A DNA stretch of 64,000 bases. It comes from Pusillimonas sp. T2 (GTDB lineage Bacteria > Pseudomonadota > Gammaproteobacteria > Burkholderiales > Burkholderiaceae_B). The notes below the pieces were generated by a model, which was not told where the DNA came from, ran no database searches, and worked only from the letters and a program-made list of their open reading frames with translations. The stretch is taken from NCBI RefSeq assembly GCF_002236805.1, contig NZ_NIQA01000004.1, forward strand, positions 62,001 to 126,000, written 5' to 3'. A program made the translations under genes and the position numbers. Numbering within the stretch: the first letter of the stretch is position 1; every line of letters starts with the position of its first letter. This document shows positions 38,940-47,306 of this stretch, in pieces.

Positions 38940-39725
38940 TTAGTGTTTCCCCCCGATCATTGACCGTAGTTCGTGGACAATGTCCTGGAATTCCTGGGTG
39001 TAGGTCACGTCGAGGTCGCGTGGACGCGGGATATTGACCTCGCATTTTTTAACAACCTTGCCCGGGCGGTCGGACATGACGTAAACCGTGTCGGCCAGGA
39101 AAACGGCTTCGCGCAAATCGTGTGTTACCAGCATGACAGTGACTTGCCGTTGGGCCTGGATGTCGCGCAGGGCGCACCAGAGCTCTTCGCGGGTGAAGGC
39201 GTCGAGCGCCCCGAAGGGCTCGTCGAGCATGAGGATTTCGGGTTCGTGAATGAGCGCGCGGCAAATGGAGGCACGCTGTTGCATGCCCCCTGAAAGTTGC
39301 CAGGGGAATTTCTCGGTAAACCCCTTGAGCCCGACGGAATGCAGCAGATCTTCGGCCTTCTTTTTGTACTCGGCCCGGTTGGACGAGATTTTGCTGCGAT
39401 ACGGTTGAACGATTTCAAGGGGCAGCAATATATTGTCAACGCAGGTGCGCCAGGGCAACAGGTTGCTGGCCTGAAAAGCCATACCGACCGACTTCAGGGG
39501 GCCGTTGACGGGCTTGCCTTCGACAGCCAGCTTGCCCGACAGCGGCGCATGCAGACCTGAAATCAGTTTCATGAGCGAGCTTTTGCCGCAGCCTGACGGG
39601 CCGACCACGGCAATGAATTCGCCTTTGCGGATTGATAATGTGACTTCTTGTATGGCCAGAACGGCGGCTTCGCCTTTGCCATACGCCATAGATACATTAT
39701 CGAGCTCAACCAACATTTCCGTCAT
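38940..39725 (-). CDS. NitT/TauT family ABC transporter ATP-binding protein
   Basis: This 261-residue ATPase has Walker [10 protein letters not shown], signature QLSGGMQQRASICRA, Walker B ILMLDEPFGALDAFTRE and switch His LVTHDLREAVFLAD. These match the SsuB/TauB branch. It sits between the binding protein (33 bp upstream) and the permease (adjacent). Confidence 0.92.
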   Translation of the reverse strand: MTEMLVELDNVSMAYGKGEAAVLAIQEVTLSIRKGEFIAVVGPSGCGKSSLMKLISGLHAPLSGKLAVEGKPVNGPLKSVGMAFQASNLLPWRTCVDNILLPLEIVQPYRSKISSNRAEYKKKAEDLLHSVGLKGFTEKFPWQLSGGMQQRASICRALIHEPEILMLDEPFGALDAFTREELWCALRDIQAQRQVTVMLVTHDLREAVFLADTVYVMSDRPGKVVKKCEVNIPRPRDLDVTYTQEFQDIVHELRSMIGGKH

Positions 39726-39758
39726 GGGGACTCCTGTGAAACCAGTTGTTGTTATGAA

Positions 39759-40766
39759 TTACTTGACCATGCGCTGATCAAGCGGCGGCAGGAACTCGTT
39801 GGTGAAGACGTCTGATACTTTGGGCTTGTTGGTGTACTTGAATGTCAGGCCGATTTGGTCGATAGCTTTTTCGAAGCGTGCTGTGTCAACATCACCCAAC
39901 CCGTTTTTAAGTACGTCGGGCGACACAAAGTTACGCTCGAGCGACATTTTGAGGCGCTGTAGTTCGACATCACGGTTGGCAATGGCATTGCGCTTCATGA
40001 GCGCATCAATCGCCGACTCTGGGTCTTTGATGGTTTCTTGAATGCCTTTGATGGTGGCTTTGACGAACCCGGCGACTGCTTTCGGGTTGTTTTTGGCGAA
40101 GTCGGGGTTGGCCATGAGGGCATTGCCGTATAGGTCGACACCAAAGTCACGCATGAGCAAGACCACGATGTCTTCGTCTTTGACGCCGTTGGCTTTAAGG
40201 TTCATGTACGACGAAAACCAGAAGCCGGTAATGGCGTCGACTCTGCCTTGCGCCAGCATGGGCTCGCGCACCGGGAAGCCGATGTTCTCGATTTTGACTT
40301 TTGAGGCATCGATGTCGTTTGCGGCGACGAAGATTGGCCACTGGGCGTACGCACCGTCTGGTGCGGGGGCGCCCAATGTTTTACCTTCGAGGTCTTTCGG
40401 CTTGCTGATGCCTTTGTCTTTAAGGGTAACGATAGAAAACGCCGGCGTGTCGTACACCATCATGACCGCCTTGACCGGCGGGTTTTGCGTGTTGTCGCGG
40501 TACTTGACCAGCGAGTTGATGTCGGCAAAGCCCATTTGGTAGGTGCCGGTGGCGACGCGATTGATGGGCTCGACTGAGCTGGCGCCCGGATCAATGGTGA
40601 CATCGAGGCCTTCGGCCTTGTAATAGCCTTTGTCGAGCGCCACAAAATAGGGCGCGGCGGGGCCTTCAAAGCGCCAGTCGAGCGCGAAACGCACAGCCGT
40701 TTGTGCCATGGCGGCACTTGAGCTTAAGGCAATGGCTGCTGAAAGGATGAGTCGGGAAACGCGCAT
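39759..40766 (-). CDS. NMT1/ThiY-like periplasmic substrate-binding protein
   Basis: This 335-residue protein has a signal peptide (MRVSRLILSAAIALSSSAAM, cleaved near AQTAV). The mature protein starts VRFALDWRFEGPAAPYFVAL followed by DKGYYKAEGLDV, the NMT1/ThiY fold used for pyrimidine precursors, sulfonates, nitrate and others. The start at 40766 has GGAGGT just upstream. It is the first gene of the three-gene ABC operon. The ligand cannot be told; the start resembles thiamine-precursor and aromatic-acid binders alike. Confidence 0.88.
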   Translation of the reverse strand: MRVSRLILSAAIALSSSAAMAQTAVRFALDWRFEGPAAPYFVALDKGYYKAEGLDVTIDPGASSVEPINRVATGTYQMGFADINSLVKYRDNTQNPPVKAVMMVYDTPAFSIVTLKDKGISKPKDLEGKTLGAPAPDGAYAQWPIFVAANDIDASKVKIENIGFPVREPMLAQGRVDAITGFWFSSYMNLKANGVKDEDIVVLLMRDFGVDLYGNALMANPDFAKNNPKAVAGFVKATIKGIQETIKDPESAIDALMKRNAIANRDVELQRLKMSLERNFVSPDVLKNGLGDVDTARFEKAIDQIGLTFKYTNKPKVSDVFTNEFLPPLDQRMVK

Positions 40767-40934
40767 ACTTACCTCCGGTAGTGGAACGCCGGCCAAATGG
40801 CCGGCGCGTCGAACAAGGTCATTGAACGGGTGCGTAGCTGGCTAATTTCTTATGCGTGCGCTTGAACAATTTTTATATTGATCAGGCTGACTCAATAGTA
40901 TTCAAATCCATTACAACTTAGCCCTTAGTAGTTT

Positions 40935-40954
40935 CCCGATAAATCGGGCTTTTT
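40935..40954 (+). terminator. Small plus-strand hairpin with T-tract, no upstream gene
   Basis: CCCGA (40935-40939) and TCGGG (40944-40948) close a TAAA tetraloop, followed by CTTTTT. The T-tract is on the plus strand, where no gene lies upstream. The remaining 190 bp between the binding protein and the phosphoesterase are otherwise featureless. Confidence 0.5.
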
Positions 40955-40958
40955 AGGC

Positions 40959-41759
40959 CTAAAGTGTCAGACAATAAAAGGAATTAAAGTCATTGTTCTC
41001 TTGCGTGCCGTCTGGATTACCCACGCCGCGGGGGTTGGTGACTACGCGTGTACCTTGTTTTTCGGTGCCTATCCGGTAATCGAAAGAGTCATGCGAGTGT
41101 CCGTGAATGCATAACATCGGCGGTGCCGCCAGAATGAGGCTTTCGAGGTCGCTGATGAAGCCGCCATTAGAGGCTTGGCCTGCCCACTTTGGGTGTATAG
41201 AGCCGGGTGAGATGCCGTGGTGGGTGACCAGAACTGTCTTTTCGTTGCGGGCATGTAAAGAGGCCAGCGTGGCGCTGATCCAGCGTCGTGCCAGGTGGTG
41301 GGCCGTGAACTGATGCTCGGGTGTTAAAGGTTCGGGTGAGCTTGGCGCTTCGCGATATTGCGTATGGATGAAGTCGGGAGAGAACTTCAGGCACGCGGCC
41401 AGGCAGTCTGGGTCGAGATCGTAAAAGTCGGTCCAGAGTGTGGTGCCGGCAAAGGTGATGTCGTCAATTTTGATTGTTGTGTTTTCAAGTACATGCAGGT
41501 TGGCGGGCAATTGCCATTGACGCAGCGTTTTCCGGCTGTCCGGGAAGTCGCCTTCGTAGTATTCGTGGTTGCCCATGACGTAAATCACATGGGAAAAACG
41601 CGCCGCCGCGTTACGCAGGAAAGGTTCAAGGATTTCGCGTTGGCTAATTTGCCCGATGTCGCCGGCCAGGACCAGTGTCGACGTGTTGTCATCGGGGAGC
41701 GGCGGGATTTCGAAAGGGCAGTATTCAAGATGAAGATCTGACAAAATACGCAGTTTCAT
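40959..41759 (-). CDS. Calcineurin-type metallophosphoesterase
   Basis: This 266-residue protein has the metallophosphoesterase motifs in order: D-x-H in RILSDLHLEY, GD in LVLAGDIGQ, GNHE in YVMGNHEYYEGD, a His in LVTHHGISPGS, and GHSH in CIHGHSHDSFDY. The substrate is unknown. The start MKLRILSD at 41759 is chosen because the first strand begins there. It is divergent from the small multidrug resistance gene. Confidence 0.9.
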   Translation of the reverse strand: MKLRILSDLHLEYCPFEIPPLPDDNTSTLVLAGDIGQISQREILEPFLRNAAARFSHVIYVMGNHEYYEGDFPDSRKTLRQWQLPANLHVLENTTIKIDDITFAGTTLWTDFYDLDPDCLAACLKFSPDFIHTQYREAPSSPEPLTPEHQFTAHHLARRWISATLASLHARNEKTVLVTHHGISPGSIHPKWAGQASNGGFISDLESLILAAPPMLCIHGHSHDSFDYRIGTEKQGTRVVTNPRGVGNPDGTQENNDFNSFYCLTL

Positions 41760-41878
41760 GACGGTACCTCGGCGAGTTTCAAAGGCGGGGTGCGGCAAGC
41801 GGGCTCAATGCGCTGCGACCGTTGCCGGCAACCGTAATCGGTTTTTTTGTCATTATGGGCGCAACACAGGAAACTTTC

Positions 41879-42211
41879 ATGCACAACTGGATCTATCTGC
41901 TGTTGGCCATCGTGGCCGAAACCGTTGCAACCTCGGCATTAAAGGCCAGCAATGGTTTTACGCAGCTTTGGCCTTCAGTCGTTACGGTCGTAGGCTACGC
42001 CATTGCGTTTTATTTGTTGGCGCTGACTTTGCGTACCATTCCGGTGGGGGTGGCCTATGCTATTTGGTCTGGGCTGGGAATTGTTCTAATTACCGGTGTG
42101 GGGTGGGTGGTATTCAAGCAAACGCTCGACGCGCCGGCGCTGATCGGTATCGGGCTGATACTGGCCGGGGTGATTGTGATGAATGTATTTTCGAAGTCGG
42201 GCGCGCACTGA
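41879..42211 (+). CDS. emrE: EmrE-like small multidrug resistance efflux protein
   Basis: This 110-residue protein has four helices, the size of the SMR family. The membrane-embedded Glu is in LLAIVAETVATSALKAS, and YAIWSGLGIVLITGVGW closely follows EmrE. It should export lipophilic cations in exchange for protons as an antiparallel dimer. The GdX (SugE) guanidinium exporters have a different helix 1, so EmrE type is favoured. The start MHNWIYLL at 41879 has AGGAAA upstream. It converges on the aldolase gene. Confidence 0.9.
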   Translation: MHNWIYLLLAIVAETVATSALKASNGFTQLWPSVVTVVGYAIAFYLLALTLRTIPVGVAYAIWSGLGIVLITGVGWVVFKQTLDAPALIGIGLILAGVIVMNVFSKSGAH

Positions 42212-42236
42212 CACTGAAATGCGCGGCCACGTGCAG

Positions 42237-43025
42237 CTACAGGTTCTGGCGGGCCGTTGCGGCCAGCTGTACCGCTGCGTTACGCAAAAGAGCGGTATCG
42301 GCGCCCAAGGCCATAAAGCATGCACCTGCTGCGCGATAAGCAGCTACTTGTCCTGGGTTGCCGCAAAATAACCCGGCGGCGGTGCCTTGTTGGTTAATGC
42401 GGCTTAGGGCTAATGTAATTGTGTTCTGAACGTCGGGGTGTTGCGGGTTGCCTAAATGACCTAGCGCTGCAGCAAGGTCGGATGGCCCGATAAACACACC
42501 GTCTACGCCATCAACCGAGCAAATCGCCTCGAGGTTATCCAGCCCCTGAATCGACTCGATTTGTACGACCAGGCAAGTATTGCTCTCGGCGTGCTTAACG
42601 TAGTCGGTGACGGCGTTCCAACGGGCACCGCGCTCGAGCCCTGTTCCAACGCCTCGTGTACCCCGAGGGGGGTAATGCAAAGCCTGCACTAATTGTTCGG
42701 CCTGTGCTGCGGTATCTACCATAGGCGCCAGAATGGTTTGTACGCCCATGCCTAACAATTGCTTTAGGGTCGCGGGGTTGTGATCAACCGGGCGAACCAG
42801 TACCTGCGTAGGGTAGGGTGCCATGGCTTGCAGTTGGGCTTGCACTGTAGGCATGTCGTTAATGCCGTGTTCGCAATCGATCAGTAAAAAATCAAAACCG
42901 CATGTCGCGAGTATTTCGGCGCTGACCGGGTTGTTCAGCCCCATAAACATGCCCACTTGGGGACGATGGCTGTGCAGGGCGTGTTTGAAGGTGTTGACGA
43001 GCGGAGCAAGCTGGGCGGAGGACAT
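42237..43025 (-). CDS. HpcH/HpaI family class II aldolase
   Basis: This 262-residue TIM-barrel protein belongs to the HpaI family of metal-dependent pyruvate aldolases. Signatures are GMFMGLNNPVSAEILATCGF, LLIDCEHGIND, VLVRPVDHNPATLKQLLGMG, the metal-ligand Glu in VVQIESIQGLDNL and Asp in VFIGPSDLAAALGHLG. The natural substrate may be 4-hydroxy-2-oxoheptanedioate, or another 2-keto-3-deoxy acid; no hpa cluster lies nearby. It is a single gene between emrE and tRNA-Pro. Confidence 0.9.
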   Translation of the reverse strand: MSSAQLAPLVNTFKHALHSHRPQVGMFMGLNNPVSAEILATCGFDFLLIDCEHGINDMPTVQAQLQAMAPYPTQVLVRPVDHNPATLKQLLGMGVQTILAPMVDTAAQAEQLVQALHYPPRGTRGVGTGLERGARWNAVTDYVKHAESNTCLVVQIESIQGLDNLEAICSVDGVDGVFIGPSDLAAALGHLGNPQHPDVQNTITLALSRINQQGTAAGLFCGNPGQVAAYRAAGACFMALGADTALLRNAAVQLAATARQNL

Positions 43026-43161
43026 GAGGCACTCGGAAAACGACAGAGGCCTTAATTATGTCATGGCCGGTTGGGCTCGTGCCTGACGCAGGCACGACTG
43101 GCGTGTGCAAAAACAAAAAGGGCTGATGCTTTTGGCATCAACCCTGTTTGCTTAAAAATGG

Positions 43162-43238
<77 letters not shown>

Positions 43239-43291
43239 ACAAGACCGCAATTATGACACATTCAAAAGACTTTGTGCAAATTTTTGCGTGT

Positions 43292-45184
43292 TTATTGTTT
43301 AACCATTAAATGCGGCAGCGTGTACTGCCCTTGCTTGTATACCTGGTTGGGCCAAAGGGCATGCGCCAGTGCTTCGCGATGCAGCGCTTCGTCGAGCGGT
43401 TGGGGCGCGTAAGTGTCGCCGCCGCTATACGTGAACTGGCTGGCCGGGCGGTGCGGTTCGAGGACAACCAGTTGGTTGTCTTTGAGGTAACCGTAGTTTT
43501 CGCTAAATTGCATCATGGCACGGCCTCCTGTGCGTGGCTGATTCAGGTCTTGGCCGATCATGGGGTGGTCGAGGTTGACGCCTGCTAGCGATAACAGTGT
43601 GGGGGCCAGGTCGATCTGACTCACCAGGCGGTCATCTTGTTTGGGCGCGATGGTGCCGCCCAGGAAAAGCGCCGGAATATGAAAGTGTTTAAGGGGTATC
43701 AGGCTCATGCCGCCAACACGCGCATCGTGGTCGGCTGCAATAAGAAAAATGGTGTTGTCCCAGTAGGCGCTTTGACGGGCCTTTTCGAAAAACTGGCCGA
43801 TGGCCCAGTCTGCGTATCGAATAGTGTTGTCGACTGTGGCAGGGTCGCCATCGGGAACAATCCGGCCTTGGGGGTATTCCCACGGTGAATGGTTGCTGAC
43901 GGAAAAGGCCAGTGTAAATGTGGGTGATTCAGACGGCGTGCTTAGATGACGGTGCAGTTCGTTGAACATGTCTTCGTCGCTGGCGCCCCAGGTACCCACA
44001 AAGGCGGGGTTCTGGAAGTGTTCGCGTTCGATGATTCTGTCGAACCCGTTGCCCAAAAAGAAGCTTTTCATGTTGTCGAAGTGGGCCTCGCCGCCATAAA
44101 TGAACGTGCTTGAGTACCCTTGCAGGCGTAGTGCCTGAGCCAGCGTGAAAAAACGTGATTGCGCGCCGGGTAGACGAAGGGCGGCATCGGAAACCGTTGG
44201 GGGGAAGCCGGCCGACAAGGCTTCGAGGCCGCGGACTGAGCGGGTGCCGGTGGCATAGGTGCGCGTCAGATTCCAGGCTTGTCTCGATAGCGCATCGAGC
44301 TGTGGAGTGAGGCCTTGGCCTTTCAGGTAGCCCGTGAACTGCGCGCCCAGACTTTCTTCGACGATGATGACAATGTTAAGAGGCTGTGTGTGCGTATGCG
44401 CGGCCGTCTGGTGATGCAGTGTTGGAATGCTGGGGTTTGTATTTTCTATGCCCGCACATTCGCGTACAACAGCGCTCACCTCGTCGGCAGACATGTTGCC
44501 GTATACATCGGCTGCGGAGCGTTCGTTTTTCTTGCTGTAAATGGCGTAAATAACGCTGTACAGCGAATTGAGCGGCAGCGTGTTGAGCATGCTGTCGCCG
44601 CAGTAAGCTACGCTGGACGGGTTGATGGGCCGGTGTTTAAGGGTGCCGCGAATGGCCAGAAACACAATGACGGCAGTGACCAGCGAAAGCACGATGGCTT
44701 GCCACCAGACGACGGGGGTGTCGGGGGCTACCTGCCCGAACAAGACGTGCCCGCCCCAGCCGAACAGAGCCAATGTCCCAACACCGCCAAAAATTACCGG
44801 CTTGTAGCCCTTCCAGAGCATACCGAATACTTCTTTTGGGTGTTGCAGGTATTGCACGTAAAGGCGGTCGGGTCGGGTGTCGTACTCATACACAAATTGT
44901 GGTGTTGACACTTCAAGTAGCACGAGCAGCAGCCAGGAAAACTGCAGCCAGAAACCCGTGATGTCGACGAACAAGGGGGAGTGGCCCAGCCAGGGTGCAA
45001 GTAGGGCAGGAATGCCGACCAGAACCGCAATTTGGTGCGCATCGATGCGTAAACCGCCAAGCATGATGGGGGCCAGCCCGCCGTTAAGGCGGACACGCTG
45101 CCATTGCCAAAGCGACAAGCACAGGCGGCTGGTCGACAGTAGCAGGAAGCTGGCGGCGATAAATATAAGGGTTTGTTCCTGCAT
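43292..45184 (-). CDS. LTA synthase-like sulfatase / phosphoglycerol transferase family protein
   Basis: This 630-residue protein has about five N-terminal membrane helices (to about residue 180) and a large outer alkaline-phosphatase-fold domain. The metal Glu is in IVIIVEESLGA, the probable catalytic Thr is in YATGTRSVRGLEA, and metal residues lie in FLIAADHDARVGG. This is the layout of lipoteichoic acid synthase and of Gram-negative periplasmic phosphoglycerol or phosphoethanolamine transferases. In a betaproteobacterium it more likely modifies a periplasmic glycan or other envelope polymer. It is divergent from the MarR gene. Confidence 0.88.
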   Translation of the reverse strand: MQEQTLIFIAASFLLLSTSRLCLSLWQWQRVRLNGGLAPIMLGGLRIDAHQIAVLVGIPALLAPWLGHSPLFVDITGFWLQFSWLLLVLLEVSTPQFVYEYDTRPDRLYVQYLQHPKEVFGMLWKGYKPVIFGGVGTLALFGWGGHVLFGQVAPDTPVVWWQAIVLSLVTAVIVFLAIRGTLKHRPINPSSVAYCGDSMLNTLPLNSLYSVIYAIYSKKNERSAADVYGNMSADEVSAVVRECAGIENTNPSIPTLHHQTAAHTHTQPLNIVIIVEESLGAQFTGYLKGQGLTPQLDALSRQAWNLTRTYATGTRSVRGLEALSAGFPPTVSDAALRLPGAQSRFFTLAQALRLQGYSSTFIYGGEAHFDNMKSFFLGNGFDRIIEREHFQNPAFVGTWGASDEDMFNELHRHLSTPSESPTFTLAFSVSNHSPWEYPQGRIVPDGDPATVDNTIRYADWAIGQFFEKARQSAYWDNTIFLIAADHDARVGGMSLIPLKHFHIPALFLGGTIAPKQDDRLVSQIDLAPTLLSLAGVNLDHPMIGQDLNQPRTGGRAMMQFSENYGYLKDNQLVVLEPHRPASQFTYSGGDTYAPQPLDEALHREALAHALWPNQVYKQGQYTLPHLMVKQ

Positions 45185-45286
45185 ACTTTTGGGTGCTTAC
45201 GCTCGAAAATTTACCTTGCGTAATATATAGTGCGTAGGGCTAAGCGCATAGTGTTTTCACGTCTCATTAACAAAATAGAGCCTGTA

Positions 45287-45775
45287 ATGTCTGATAACCA
45301 CACCCGCAAACCCGCATCACCGTCCGGTGAGCCGCAATACGACTTTTCCCAGCAGGTGGGGCATTTGCTTAGGCGGGCCTATCAGCGCCATACGGCGTTG
45401 TTCCAGCAAATCATCCCTGACACCCAACTTACCGCAGCCCAGTTCGTGGTGTTGTGTGCGGTGCGCGACTGCGGCGCGTGCTCGCTTAGCGAAATCGTCA
45501 AACGTACAGCGATCGATCAGGCCACCGTGCGGGGTGTTATCGATCGCCTCAAGTCACGCAAGCTGCTGGGCGTTCGTCACGACGACGCCGACCGCCGCAA
45601 GGTGTTGGTCAGTCTCACGCCGGCCGGCCTTAACCTGGTTGACAGCATGGTGCCGTTTGCTTTCGACATTACCGAAAAGACATTTGCCGGGTTTAATCCC
45701 GCCGAAAAGCTGGCGCTAGTGTACCTGTTGAACAAAATGTGTGAGTCAGATGCCGCAGACTCGTCTGGCAATTAA
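45287..45775 (+). CDS. MarR family regulator, NicR/BpsR-like
   Basis: This 162-residue protein is a winged-helix repressor. The N-terminal dimer helix (YDFSQQVGHLLRRAYQRHTA) is followed by LTAAQFVVLCAVRDCGACSL, the recognition helix region RTAIDQATVRGVIDRLKSRK, and the wing HDDADRRKVLVSLTPAG. It resembles, as I recall them, NicR of Pseudomonas and BpsR of Bordetella, which repress nicotinate genes and respond to 6-hydroxynicotinate. That, plus the nic genes 5 kb away, supports the call, but another aromatic ligand is possible. The start MSDNHTRK at 45287 is preferred. Confidence 0.8.
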   Translation: MSDNHTRKPASPSGEPQYDFSQQVGHLLRRAYQRHTALFQQIIPDTQLTAAQFVVLCAVRDCGACSLSEIVKRTAIDQATVRGVIDRLKSRKLLGVRHDDADRRKVLVSLTPAGLNLVDSMVPFAFDITEKTFAGFNPAEKLALVYLLNKMCESDAADSSGN

Positions 45776-45853
45776 GCGTATGCGCTTTAATGGTTCATCT
45801 TCGCACCACGTTGCTACGGATTCGATCCTGCATTGTGCGCTGCGGTAAATATT

Positions 45854-45955
45854 TAGGTGGATTAGGCACCTATCGCAGTTTGATTTGCTTTTATAGTCAA
45901 GGGTTTATCCCTAGTAAAAACAGTCTTGTGGCTGAAAACTTAGGTGTGTACACTT
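45854..45955 (+). promoter_or_regulatory. Candidate operators upstream of the branched-chain-type ABC importer
   Basis: TAGGTG (45854-45859) and CACCTA (45867-45872) form an inverted repeat with a 7-bp spacer. Further on TAGGTGTGTACACTT (45941-45955) contains the palindrome GTGTACAC (45946-45953). Similar cores occur in the nicC intergenic region. The whole gap 45776-46030 carries no gene. Confidence 0.45.
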
Positions 45956-46030
45956 GAAAGGTGCTATTACTCTTGCAATAGCGTTTTGCCGATATCCACC
46001 CGGCAAGGCGCGCCACATAGGAAACTAACA

Positions 46031-47239
46031 ATGAAAGGCATGAAATTTTATTCATCGCTGCTGGGCCTGGCGCTCGGCGCGGCGGTAAGTACATCCGCCC
46101 TGGCTCAAGATGTTATTAAAATCGGCGAACTGAACAGCTATAAAACACAGCCGGCCTTCCTGGGGCCCTACAAAAACGGCATGGATCTGGCCATTAGCCA
46201 AATCAACGAATCCGGCGGCCTGCTGGGCAAAAAAGTCGAACTGATCATCCGCGACGATAACTCCAATACGGGCGATGCAGTTCGTGCCGCCGAAGAGCTC
46301 ATTTCGCGCGACAAGGTCGACGTCCTGACCGGTACGTTCCTTTCGCACATTGGCTTGGCGGTTACCGACTTTGCCAAACAAAAGCAACGTTTCTTCTTGG
46401 CCAGCGAGCCGCTTACCGACAAAATCGTCTGGGGTGACGGCAACCGCTACACCTTCCGTCTTCGTACTTCAACTTACATGCAGGTGGCCATGCTGGTCCC
46501 CGAAGCGGTCAAGTTGAACAAAAAGCGTTGGGCGGTGGTTTACCCCAACTACGAGTACGGTCAATCGGCCGTCAATACCTTCAAAACGCTCATGAAGGCC
46601 GCCCAGCCCGATATCGAGTTCGTGGCCGAGCAGGCTTCGCCGTTGGGTAAAGTTGATGCTGGTAGCGTTATCCAGGCCTTGTCCGATGCCAAAGCCGATG
46701 CAGTCTTCAACGTGCTTTTTGCTGCCGACCTGGCCAAGCTGGTACGTGCCGGTTCGCAGCGTAACTACTTCGACAACGTGCCTGTAGTCAGCCTGCTGAC
46801 TGGCGAACCCGAGTACCTCGACCCGTTGGGTAACGAGACGCCCGAGGGCTGGATCGTGACCGGTTACCCTTGGTACGCTATCGATACGCCCGAGCACAAG
46901 GCTTTCCTTGAGGCTTACCAGGCCAAGTTCAACGACTATCCTCGTTTGGGTACAGTAGTTGGCTACGCTGCAATCATGTCTCTGGCCGAGGGCATCAAGA
47001 AGGCCGGCTCGACCGATACCGAGGCGCTGATCAAAGCCTTCCGTGGTCTTGAGCTCATGTCGCCGTTTGGCCCCATTACCTACCGTCCGCAAGATCATCA
47101 GTCGACCATGGGTATTTATGTGGGTAAATTGGCCAAGAAAGATGGCAAAGGCATCATGACCGACTTCGTCTATGTTGACGGTAAAAGTGTTCAGCCTTCC
47201 GACGAGCAGGTAAAAGAGTGGCGTAAGGCTGCTGAGTAA
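46031..47239 (+). CDS. Branched-chain amino acid-type ABC transporter substrate-binding protein
   Basis: This 402-residue periplasmic protein has a signal peptide (MKGMKFYSSLLGLALGAAVS, cleaved near ALAQD) and a two-lobed type I binding fold starting VIKIGELNSYKTQPAFLGPY. It includes NESGGLLGKKVELIIRDDNS and EELISRDKVDVLTGTFLS, typical of the HAAT (LivJ/LivK-like) family, whose members bind amino acids, amides, urea or aromatic acids. The start at 46031 gives the best signal peptide. A strong terminator separates it from the permease gene. Ligand unknown; position suggests a pyridine carboxylate. Confidence 0.9.
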   Translation: MKGMKFYSSLLGLALGAAVSTSALAQDVIKIGELNSYKTQPAFLGPYKNGMDLAISQINESGGLLGKKVELIIRDDNSNTGDAVRAAEELISRDKVDVLTGTFLSHIGLAVTDFAKQKQRFFLASEPLTDKIVWGDGNRYTFRLRTSTYMQVAMLVPEAVKLNKKRWAVVYPNYEYGQSAVNTFKTLMKAAQPDIEFVAEQASPLGKVDAGSVIQALSDAKADAVFNVLFAADLAKLVRAGSQRNYFDNVPVVSLLTGEPEYLDPLGNETPEGWIVTGYPWYAIDTPEHKAFLEAYQAKFNDYPRLGTVVGYAAIMSLAEGIKKAGSTDTEALIKAFRGLELMSPFGPITYRPQDHQSTMGIYVGKLAKKDGKGIMTDFVYVDGKSVQPSDEQVKEWRKAAE

Positions 47240-47251
47240 AGCAATGCAACA

Positions 47252-47287
47252 AACCTCTGTCACCTGTTCCGGTGGCAGAGGTTTTTA
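47252..47287 (+). terminator. Terminator between binding protein and permease genes
   Basis: AACCTCTGTCACC (47252-47264) pairs with GGTGGCAGAGGTT (47271-47283) with one G-T pair, around a 6-nt loop, followed by TTTAATTTT. Leaky termination would set a higher level of binding protein than of permease. Confidence 0.85.
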
Positions 47288-47306
47288 ATTTTCAGGTGGC
47301 AATCAA

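Noticed and set aside
45205-45260. Direct repeat TGCGTA in the sulfatase/MarR gap as a firm operator
   Set aside because: TGCGTA occurs twice 14 bp apart and GCGCATA follows, but the units are too short to call an operator on their own.
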